Source of the DNA: Leguminivora glycinivorella
Taxonomy: Eukaryota; Arthropoda; Insecta; Lepidoptera; Tortricidae
DNA: 64,000 bases
Direction: 5' to 3'
Assembly: GCF_023078275.1 (NCBI RefSeq)
Contig: NC_062973.1
Location: 21,012,956 to 21,076,955 of the forward strand
A model generated the notes under the pieces. It was not told where the DNA came from, ran no database searches, and saw only the letters and a list, made by a program, of their open reading frames with translations. A program made the translations under genes and the position numbers. Below, piece after piece: positions 30,501 to 42,500 of the stretch (positions are counted from its first letter, which is position 1; each line of letters begins with the position of its first letter).

Positions 30501-33500
30501 AACCCGGCCGCCCTACAGGGCGCCCGAAGCCACGGCTTATTGTTATAACAAATTATACATTTAAAAATTATACATTAATATACAACAGCCCGATATCATA
30601 CGCGTGGAATCTCGAAACGAGAACGAGCGACGCTTTGGTGTTAAAAGTAAGTATATAACAATATATTCAGTTAAACAATTTTTGAAGAGGTCATTTCAAA
30701 ATCCATACTAATATTATAAATGGGAAAGTGTGTGTGTATGTTTGTTTGTCCGTCTTTCACGGCAAAACGGAACGACGTATTGAAGTCATTTTTTAAGTGG
30801 TGGTTGAAGAGATGGAGAGTGACATAGGCTACTTTTTGGCTCTTTCTAACCCCCCACTTCTCTAAAATGGGGGGTGGAAGATTGTATAGAGCGTTCCGCT
30901 ATTTTCGAATTTAACGCGATCGAAGCCGCGGGCAAATGCTAGTAGTCTATAAAAATTAAGGCTGTGGCTGCAGAGAAGGAATAAACTACTCTATCAATGT
31001 GTAAATAAGTCGAGTGGAATATCTAATTAACCAGTCATATCATAATGAAATTGAGAATCTTGTTCATCTCGTGATCACGTTGACAAAACGTTCTCATACT
31101 AAAATCTGGTATATTTATGAGCATTTATATGTTTCAGATGGAAGCCCGTTTCAAACTACGCAAAAACGAAGAACGTATGGTCGCTGATGGTGGTATTTCC
31201 GGTCTCCAAATGGTCATCCGGACTCTTGGCAAAGTGGAGAAGAATCAACGCTACCTCCTCGAACCGGCTAACATGTCTTTTGCATTGTCTCAGCCCCCGA
31301 ACTGTGGCATGCACGTCGATGTCGCTATATCGAATATTAAGATCACAGTGTCGCCAGGTAAGTAATATCAAATAATATGTAGTGTTTAGATTTCTTAACG
31401 CAGGCCTTGTTCGGCTTATATTAAAGAATTAGCGCTACCTCTTCGAGCCAGATAACCTTTTTTCGCGCTGTGTCAACCGCCGAACTGTGACATGCATTGC
31501 AAATTATAAGGAAGATTCAACCAGCTATCTTGTCCTACGCACATAAGTGTTTTTCAGTATCCAAAAGGGCCAAAAGGACTTACTCAAATCTTCTTTGACA
31601 CTCCATAAAGCTAGTAAACGTCAGCGCAGTTGTATATATATGTCACAAAATATATCATACCCAATTTTAATTATATATTTACAGATATCATAGCACTACT
31701 AAACCGCGTGATGGCAACCATGACCAGCTCCGAAGAGGCCAACACGCAGCAAGCTGATAGAATCATAGTATACTCTCATCTGTGGGATATTGCTCCGTTC
31801 AAGCCTAATGCATATTGGTTCTTGAAGACGGGTAAGTTCTTGCTTTTTATTCCGTTTTTCTGACACGTAAGAACTCTATACTCATTTAATTCTATACTTT
31901 GTGCTTGCTTTTCTACATATTATGTGAGTCGGTTGTCCAAAGTCAGTAATTTAATGTAAATAAATGTGTGCGCGGCCGGCAAAACGTCCTCGTACGAATA
32001 AACCAATGCGTTTTTTTTGCAAGCTGTGAAGTAGACGTTTTATCGGCCTTCGGACACAAATTAATGTAAATATAGGGGAATATTAATCTTAAGTCTTAAC
32101 TTACTGTTAATAGTACGTTGTGTAACGTGGCGCGGAATAAATCACGATGGCTTTCCGGAGTGATTTGAAGACTCGAGTTTAGAATATTCTTACGGCCCGA
32201 GTTACACACAATGTTTTTTATTACACTCGCAATGTAAAAAAGATGTAAATAGATACAAAAAAAGTTAAGTTCCGTACTAGAAATTTCATAACTCCCTCGG
32301 AAGAACGATTTTCCTATAACTCGCCTGTGTGCAAATAGCACATTTAGTGTCTGAGTGTAATGACAATGTATTTTGATCGATTTACTTAAAATCAGTCTAA
32401 TCTTACAGAGATAGCAGAAGAAGCGATGGACATAGACGAGCCACCAGAGCTGACAGTGAAAGAAAAGGTCCCGACCGACGAGATTTGCATGCTGTCCAGT
32501 CCGTCCATCGTCCTCTCGTTGGAGATGCAGATCGGTACTGAGACGATACCCGTGCTGGTTATGCAGGCTTCCCTTACTGGGCAAGTTAAGGACTGGAGCT
32601 CTGATGTGAGTAGAATAACACAATACAAACTAAATGGTTGCTCTAGACTCCTGTACGGTTTGTGGCGGCGGCAAAGTAGATGGAAATTGATTCCAACATT
32701 TGCCGTTAGATGTCGCTGTGCTGCCCGCGTCCGATTCGTATATCGCGGTGTTAAGATTTTTCCACGAACGACGACCCCGTCGCAGTAATGTAGTGGGTGT
32801 CGTCTCAATACCCCCGAGGGGGTTTGGGGATGCTGCTCGGGGCATCGAACAAAAACCAGGGTGGCTAGCCGAATGGCACAATCGCTCACGAAACGAAGCG
32901 CTAGTAGATATCTATCTCTATCGCGCTTGCGTATTGGCGCGACAGAGCCAGCGGCGTATCGCTTTCGTTTGCCCCGAGCAGCATCCCCAAACCCCCGAGG
33001 GGGTATTGAGACGACACCCACTGCTGAGAATTCATACTTACCTGGCATAGGGGACACCGTGATCAAGAAGGCGGTTCCCCCAGGGCGAGACCCTTCCATT
33101 GCACTGCGGTTGGGTTGACCCTTGCGATTATCCCTAATGTGGATAACTCGGATGCGTTATTTTTGGTAGTGGGGACTGCGTACGCGCTGTCCCCCCCATT
33201 AAATCATGAAAAGTAGTACTGTGATATTTTTTAATATTTGTATAAGTTGTACGTACATAATACATATACATGTATAATGTACCTACTTGTAGAAATACCA
33301 CTACTAGGCAACTACGAGATTGCTCGGGCAACGATGGCCTTGTAGCACGCCTAACGAAGACATTTAACTGTCCGTCGGCGGAAATAATTCGTGTATAGGC
33401 GAATTTTGGCATAGTTGTAGGGAATGGTGTTCTAATCCACATACTCAAAGTACTGATGGGTAGGGGAGGAGCTAACGGGTGGAGGGGGGTGTAAAGGTCC

Positions 33501-36500
33501 CTTTTTTTAGTTTTTCGCGAATAACTCTTAAACTGTGGCACATAGAAAGAAATGTTCTGAAACACAAGTAATCTTCATAAAATTCTCTACAAAAAAGTCT
33601 TATACACTTTTTATCTGGGACCAATCGTTCACGAGATATGGAAGGGAAAAGATGGACAATAAAGGAATAAACTCATTTGTTTATGAACAATACGTTTATT
33701 CTTATAGAGACGCGGTAGCGTGTCAAGCCAGGTTCAAGTAACAAAAGTAGCAAGCAGCACCGTGTGTAATATTACACGAACCGTTTGGAGCCACATTTGA
33801 CCCCCTTCTAACTCAAAAACTATATCACATAAACGTGTTATAATGCAACGTAAAAAGAAACCAACGCGCGTAGTAAAAGTATGAGCTATAAGCGCTCCTC
33901 AATAAGCCCGGTACTAGCAGCCCGCATTAGTGCGTTTTCACATTATCCGATCCGATATCGGATGTCGGAAGGATTTCAAAGGCAAAAATCCAAGACGGCG
34001 CCTTAAATGTACGGGATATCGGTCCTACTTCCGATATCGGATCGGATAATGTGAAAACGCACTTACCCCCGCGCGCGCGCAGCCCTTTATAAGCCACCGC
34101 GCGGCCGGCGCTCGCTCATCCCAGTCGTCCTCAAAACGTCGACGTAAGACCGCCCCACAAGGATGGGGCGCGACCAGATATAGCCCTCACAGCGCCCAGC
34201 GCGGAAGGGGCTACTCACACCCCAGCAGGGGTGTTGAACGACGCTACAGCAGCGCTCGCTCAGTTTGTCTCGCGCAGCGATCCGATTACATTGTAGCTGA
34301 CTTGACAAGCAAAGCATCACGACCGCCCAGTTTTGCTTTGATGGGATAAATTCATAAATAAAATTCCTAACTATCTTCCGTCTCTACTTCGATGGGAGCT
34401 CCGTTAGTGCATGCTCCCGAGCATACACCACAGACACTGGAGTAGGTAATTCCTGCTTTTCGGCAGCCGCATCGCACCCCACACCCAGTTTTGCATCGGC
34501 AAAATATAGTTTTGAGAATGGAGTCAGGTGCCACTGGGTCGTTGGTTGTCACTGGCTTTAATATGCCATCGCCTCTTCTAGTTCATACCCATTCAGTAGG
34601 TGGTAAATAAATTGGACGTTAAATACAAAAATATTTGTACGCCTTTTTTTCGGATTCAATAAGTAAAATTTTCCTAAAATAGAAGTAAGTTTAGCACGTG
34701 CATTCAATATTCAAGCAGGTGTACAAATATTTTGTATTGAAGAATGAATAAAAATATTTTGTAAATAGGTGTGAGTAGCCCTTTCCGCGCTGGGCGCTGT
34801 GAGGGCTATATCTGGTCGCGCCCCATCCTTGTGGGGCGGTCTTACGTCGACGTTTTGAGGACGACTGGGATGAGCGAGCGCTGGCCGCGCGGTGGCTTAT
34901 AAAGGGCTGCGCGCGCGCGCGGGGTAAGTGCGTTTTCACATTATCCGATCCGATATCGGAAGTAGGACCGATATCCCGTACATTTAAGGCGCCGTCTTGG
35001 ATTTTTGCCTTTGAAATCCTTCCGACATCCGATATCGGATCGGATAATGTGAAAAGGCACTAAAGCGGGCTGCTAGTACCGGGCTTATTGAGGAGCGCTT
35101 ATAGCTCATACTTTTACTACGCGCGTTGGTTTCTTTTTACGTTGCATTATAACACGTTTATGTGATATAGTTTTTGAGTTAGAAGGGGGTCAAATGTGGC
35201 TCCAAACGGTTCGTGTAATATTACACACGGTGCTGCTTGCTACTTTTGTTACTTGAACCTGGCTTGACACGCTACCGCGTCTCTATAAGAATAAACGTAT
35301 TGTTCATAAACAAATGAGTTTATTCCTTTATTGTCCATCTTTTCCCTTCCGTATCTCATGAACGATTGGTCCCAGATAAAAAGTGTATAAGACTTTTTTG
35401 TAGAGAATTTTATGAAGATTACTTGTGTTTCAGAACATTTCTTGCTATGTGCCACAGTTTAAGAGTTATTCGCGAAAAACTAAAAAAGGGACCTTTACAC
35501 TCCCCTCCACCCGTTAGCTCCTCCCCTACCCATCAGTACTTTGAGTATGTGGATTAGAACACCATTCCCTACAACTATGCCAAAATTTGCCTATACACGA
35601 ATTATTTCCCGCGAGATAGGCTTCATTGAGTGTGCTATTGACCTTACCGTCAGTCGGTTTGTATGCTTCTTTACAACTAATATGGTATAAAAAGACGCGG
35701 AATGTTCACTAAGAATTTAAATTTTTCAATTAATCTAGCTATTACGTTTTATCGTTTTAAGCTTACTCTTTTCTATACCTAGATTTATTCATGTGAATAA
35801 ATGCGGAAGGGAATCAATAGAGATCCCAATAAACGATTTTATAACAATTTCAAGAAACAAAAAAAAAACAATTATCTGTAATGTCAAAATGTTGGTAATG
35901 TCGGTATTCTCTTGGGACCAATTTTGTTCTTAGAAAATAATTATTTCTGAAATTGACACATGTGTTCTCAAGTGTATACTGTCAAGAAAAGCATTCAGGT
36001 AGCACCACTGCGTATTACGTAAAATGAATGCAGGGGTGCTAAGCTAGTGGTCGATGCTGACTGTAGTATTTCTTCATGTTACCACTTGTTCAGATCTACC
36101 GATAGATGTCGCTGCACGCTAGTTAGCTCGCGCTATAGTTGTGTCCGTGTAACTTCACAAGACCGACGCGGTCACCGCTCCACAACTTCCTTGTCTTGGG
36201 GAGCATAGTGCGCAGTGATCGTAAAGTGAGAGCACTGATGCTGACACCCACATGTAACTACCCGCGCCCGGCTGCCGTAAGGGAGTCCGAGCGCAATTTT
36301 TGATAGGCCCCTTTACTTCACAGGGGGCCAATTCGTCACTACTCTTAAATAATCTCGTATCTCACGCTGTTCCTCAAAGTTAAAACGCAGTAAGTCTATA
36401 TGCATTCCATACATACTTACTACAATTTTCTTTTCATTGACAGACGAAGATACAAGTTTTTTTTAAAGTAGTCACGAATTACTCTATCTCAGTTAGGACT

Positions 36501-39500
36501 GATTTAGACGGCGTGCGAACTCGCATGCGATTTTAGTTACATTGCAGGCTGTTGAGGTTACATACAATTTTTCACAGCCATCAAATACCGCAATGTAATA
36601 AAACTAGTATGCGAGTTCTCGTACCGTCTAAATGGGCCCTTATTGAATCCAGACTTCCAGAGGATTGAATTTGGAAATCATGAACCGTCAATAAACCCCA
36701 GATACTCCGCGTTAATATTTCTTTTTTCTTGCAGTGGCGGCTGGTGATAATTTCTGCTAGGCAACACTGAGCAAGAATAAACCTACCTTAACATTAGGTA
36801 GTTTAGGTACTATAGACCGTCAACCAAATCTTGTCACTAGAAAAAGGCGGCAAATTTGAAAAATCGCGGGCTAGCAACACTAGTTTTGAAAATCGGTGGA
36901 AGTTCGCGTGTCATTTGTATCTTATCTGTGGAAATCTCCGTCCTACCAAAAAGAGAAATAACTAGCACATATCCGTCCCTTTTTAATACATTATCTAATT
37001 CGTAAGGAAGGAGCGAGCCCCTTGAAAAAAAAATATCTGTGGCTGTTCGACGTACATTGCTGTTTTTTGTCCGTTTCATAGGGATACCATACTTTAGTTT
37101 GATGTACATTGCTACTGCCAAAATTTGGTTGACAGGCTATAGTAATCAATTTTAGGCAAGCCGGCTTGTATAGACCAGCCGCTACTGGTTTCCTGGTTCT
37201 TCAACAAAAAACTTTTTCTTAGAAATTAGTGTCCGACCGAAACATGTTTTTTATTAGAAATGTAAATAAAATAACTAGGAAAAATGTATATACACACTAG
37301 CTTTTGCCCGCGGCTTCGCAAGATCGCACGCGTTAGAAAGAGACAAAAAGTAGCCTATGTCACTCTCCATCCCTTCAACTATCTCCACTTAAAAAATCAC
37401 GTCAATTCATCGCTCCGTTTTGCCGTGAAAGACGGACCAACAAACAGACACACACACTCCCATTTATAATATTAGTATGGATAGTTCTCCTCACTGATTT
37501 CGATGACGGCGACCTCGCCGACCTCGGCAATTAGGGATTACGCCTATTATGGGCTCTAATAATATGGCTGGCCAGGTCGAACTTGCTCTGACTCTGTAGT
37601 GAGTGTTACAATACTAGAGTTGGCCAGAGGTGTATGTATACACGTAAGAGGGCTTCGGTCTGTCTTTTCGTTGCTCACTGTATATGTATCAGTAACCATG
37701 TACGTTTACAAAGTACGTTTACGTATGAAACGTACATTTTATAAACATAACAATTAATAAATGGTTGATGATTGGTTAACAACTTGATGGGTTTTTGCGA
37801 TGACTTTTGCGAGGAGCGTATTGTCGCTTCTCTAAACAAACAATTTCCAACATTTGCCGCTAGATGTCGCTGTGCTCTTCGCCTCCGATTCGTACATCGC
37901 GGTGTTAAGATTTTTCCGCGAATAATCACCCCTTCGCAGTAACGTAGTGAAATCATACTTACCTGGCATAGGGGACACCGTGATCAAAAAGGCGGTTCCC
38001 CCAGGGCGAGACCCTTCCATTGCACTGCGGTTGGGTTGACCCTTGCGATTATCCCTAATGTGGATAACTCGGATGCGTAATTTTTGGTAGTGGGGACTGC
38101 GTACGCGCTGTCCCCCCCGTATAAACTAGAATTTGGTTAATTTATAACCAGGGGCCTATTGCATAACAATTTACAACTCATATTACAAGCGGTAGTCCCC
38201 CTCCAATTCATTTTATAAGAAAGAGAGTTCCGCTTGTAATACAAGTTGTAAATTGTTATGCAATAGGCCCCAGAGCTTGGCAGGGGTGAGCCATTTTGAC
38301 GTCACGTCACTTATGTCAAGTGTAGACATTAATATAATAGATACACCTTAGAAAGAAATATTAAAATAAAAGAAAATACAACTTTATTAATTATAATTAA
38401 ACTAAAATGTCAATGCCTTATGTACAAAACGAGTAGATACTAAGTTTTCTGATTTATTCTAAATTTTCCTTATTATTGTAATAAACAATTATAAGTTTTT
38501 CTATATTTTCAACGCATTTCTTCTTGAGTTTAAGATCCACTTATTGGCTACGTGCACGACAATTACGCCCACTACCATGTGAACTTGAAGTGGAAAATGA
38601 CAAAAAATTACATGTAAAGAAACATTATATTTTAACGATTTTTCGTTAATTTTAAATAAATCGAAATAACAAGAGCTACTATTTCAAGTGTAATTTAGGT
38701 AGATAGATTATAAAGACATGGATATAATACCAAAAATCAGTTTCCAAAGCATTACTCACGGTATAAACTTCCAACCCCAGACTACAGAAAGAGTCAATAA
38801 ATTGGTGCTGGCAGGGCATATAAAGAATCTTGAAGAACATAGGAGTAATGGTACAAGTTCTTCGAGCTAGTGATATGGTATTCGCTAAACCTCCGTCCCG
38901 TTAATGCCATATAAAACAAATCTAAACGTAAGTACCTAGTCATGTCCGCGGCCGCAGAAATATCCGAAACGGGCCTATTCCCAGGCTAGGCCTAAATCTT
39001 TAAGCATAATCTTTTACGGTACGAAAAATACTAACAGCGTATTGAACAATATTAGGTAAACAAAGCTTAAATATCATTTATTATAATGGTTTGTTTTGAC
39101 ATGTCACTTACGTTTTCTTTTCACCGTAGCTATCCATTTAGTTCTTTGATCCAATTTCCAGTGTGCTTTAAGAAACGCATAGAACGTGCAACGACTATTT
39201 ATGCCATTATTTTTACAATTAACAACGAAACAACATTGATGCCCCATATGAAACATTACACATTGTATTATATTTTATGAGTTTTGATAGATGACAACCA
39301 CAATCAGTGTCGATTTTGACCACCGCAAGCACTGCGATCGCTTTGCTTACCCCCTCCATGCACTTCGCACGAAGCCAATAGATAGAAAAAGATCTTTAAT
39401 GGTTTTAAAAAATGGTTTTGTTGCCGTCAAATGTCATGTCGGGTTCATTTTGAATCCACTTTAGGACTATTATTGCTTTTATTTTCGGCATACTCAAAAT

Positions 39501-42500
39501 CGGAATAATCTATTTTTGGTTATATTATTAATTATTTATTCGCTTACTTAAAATTGAGGGGCTGCTGATAAAATAACACAACAGAATAATAGAATATTGA
39601 CATTGTCATGATATTTCACTCAGTTGAATATGGCATCCTTAAACAGATTTATTGCCTATCTAAAGAGGTTTGATATCGTATAATATCACTTGATTAACTT
39701 TAAGAGTATCATATATATTATCTAAAGAGGTTTGCTAAAAAAGCTTGCGGTAAATTTAATTTGTTAATAGCGACGTAAATATCGTAGCGGAAAGGCAGCC
39801 AAAATAAAATATTTTTTTAGCTATCAAATTACACCACATATCGAATGACAAGGCATGTCCATATTGTGCAAACTCTGAAAACAGCTCACCCCCGCTGAGC
39901 TCTGTTTATAACATATCTATTAATTATTGCATTTCACTTAAATTTTAATTACTAACTTCATCTTATTAATTAATTACAATGTATTATTACACGCATACAA
40001 CGAAGTCGAAGTTAGGACTCATTTGAATCGTGAATGTGGAAGTAACGCTTTATTGGTAGCCGATAACAAGTACCCTTTTAACTGATAATGGCAAATATAA
40101 TGGTCCCTTTGTCAGTTAATGTTGTAAAATATTGTTGTCACGTAATATATTAGTGCATTTCATGGTGAGTAAATTGTGGCGTAGGCGAGAGGCTGGTAAC
40201 CTGTCACTGCAATGCCACAGTTTCGTTTTCTTTCAACCCCTTATTTGCCAAGAGTGGCACTGAAGCTTTAGTAGTTTCATGAGTTCTGCCTACCCCTTTA
40301 TGGGATACAGGCGTGATTGTATGTATGTTGTATGTATGTTCATGGTGAGTGTCATGGAGATTGGTAATTTGTTCACACGAGTCCCGAGAGATATCTTTTT
40401 TCGATGTTTCAATCCTGCTTTAGGCGGTGTCTAAAATCTTCCTTAACGAAACGGAATAATTTACAAATAATATGATCTAGGTAAGTATAAAAGTGGCTGG
40501 TTCAAATTAAAAAAAAAAAAAGTTAAAGATCGTGAAAAATTTACATCTTTGGAAGAGGCCTTCACCTAAAGGGCTCCTAGTCAAAGAATATATAATAGTA
40601 CAAGTACAGAAGGCTCACTCCTTTGATGTTCTAGTAGAGCGGCGAGAGGGTCTCGGGAAAAGTTGATGTGACTGGAGAGTATACTGCTGACAAGTGGTAT
40701 CGTTGTGATCGGTAGACTTTACTGAGTACGAAATAATGACTTGTCACTTTCTCAGACTGTGGGGGGTTAACTATGACGTCACAAAGATCGCGGTCCCGGG
40801 TTTAAATTTTTTGCCAATTTGTCTAGAACCCCTTATCCAATTTTGAAAAATGAGGTGTCGATTGAAAGCGTATAACATGCTGATTAAGATTTATTATATG
40901 TGAAAAGTATAGTTTTGTTAGTTATTTTTTAATTAACAATAATGCAAAAAATACGTTTTTTTTTACTCTCTTTTTTGATTTTTGTGACTCAAAAAGGCAA
41001 TGAAAACGGCCACTTAGCTAAAAAATATGTTATATAAATCATTTAACTACATTATTAAGCTATCTGTTGCTTTTTGAATTTCTACGATCGGATAATAAAT
41101 GAGCAAACTACAACCACATACCTGTAGGCGGGGAGTACCGCTTGACACGCGTTCCCATACATTCGGCGTCTACCAAATTACACCTCGCGCAAAATTCGTT
41201 TCAAGCAGATATACCTCTAATCTTATTCATCGTAACCTATCAATATTGATATCATTTGAAAGCACAATTAAAGTACTTTAAAAAACAATGTCAATCATTT
41301 TTTTAAAATCAATAATCGCCAGTCTGTGGTGGTTACAAAGGAAAAAGTGGGTATGCAATTTGACTGGTTTCCTAGGTTTGATACCCTAGACGAGTTTAAA
41401 AGGGGAGGTAAAGGTGACATATGGGTTTTTCTCTGGCCTAAAAGCTACACAGAGGGTCAGGGGAGAAAAAACTAGGGTTTAAGTTTAGTTTTAAGTTATT
41501 TTTCCTTTATTTGTTGATTTTATTGTGTTAAATTTTTTTGTAATTTTATCAAGGATACACGTTGGTTTCTTTTGCTAAAAGTTGCCTTTTTTATGAGAAA
41601 TGTTATGAATTTTATGGCTTTTTCCGATAGAGACTAAAATTAACTTTCAAATAAGGCCACATAGTCATACTTTTACTTATATAATATTAAGGGTATGACT
41701 ATGTATCAGTAGGCCACATAGTCATACTTTTACTTATATAATATTAAGGGTATGACTATGTATCAGTATGACTATGTGGCCTTATTTGAAAGTTAATTTT
41801 AGTCTCTATCGGAAAATGCCATGAAATTCATAACATTTCTCATAAAAAAGGGAATTTTCAGCAAAAGAAACCAATGTGTATCCTTGATAAAATTACAAAA
41901 AATTAAACACAATAAAATCAACAAATAAAAGAAAAAATAACTTAAAACTAAACTTAAACCCTAGTTTTTTCTCCCTGACCCTCTGTATAGCTTTTAGGCC
42001 AGAGAACAACCCATATGTCACCTTTACCTCCCCTTTTAAACTCGTCTAGGGTATCAAACCTAGGAAACCAGTCAAATTGCATACCCACTTTTTTCCTTTG
42101 TAACCACCACAGACTGGCGATTATTGATTTTATGAAAATGATTGACATTGTTTCTTAAAGTACTTTAATTGTACTTTCAAATGATACCAATATTGATAGG
42201 TTACGATGAATAAGATTAGAGGTATATCTGCTTGAAACGAATTTTGCGCGAGGTGTAATTTGGTAGACGCCGAATGTATGGGAACGCGTGTCAAGCGGTA
42301 CTCCCCGCCTACAGGTATGTGGTTGTAGTTTGCTTATTTATTATCCGATCGTAGAAATTTAAAAAGCAACAGATAGCTTAATAATGTAGTTAAATGATTT
42401 ATATAACATATTTTTTAGCTAAGTGGCCGTTTTCATTGCCTTTTGAGTCACAAAAATCAAAAAAGAGAGTAAAAAAAAGTATTTTTTGCATTATTATTAA

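Noticed and set aside
30137..30658. 173-codon + strand frame
   Set aside because: It is exon 25 read through its donor into intron 25 and the decayed exon copy. The donor gtaagt and the family alignment end the exon at 30391.
32392..33099. 235-codon minus-strand frame and the overlapping frames at 32426-33118
   Set aside because: They cross exon 28, the U1 unit and a MITE in antisense. They have no family match and no codon logic of their own.
41099..42148. Short frames in the arms of the 2.1-kb palindrome as genes
   Set aside because: They are under 65 codons, the same frame is broken in the partner arm, and no family is recognisable.
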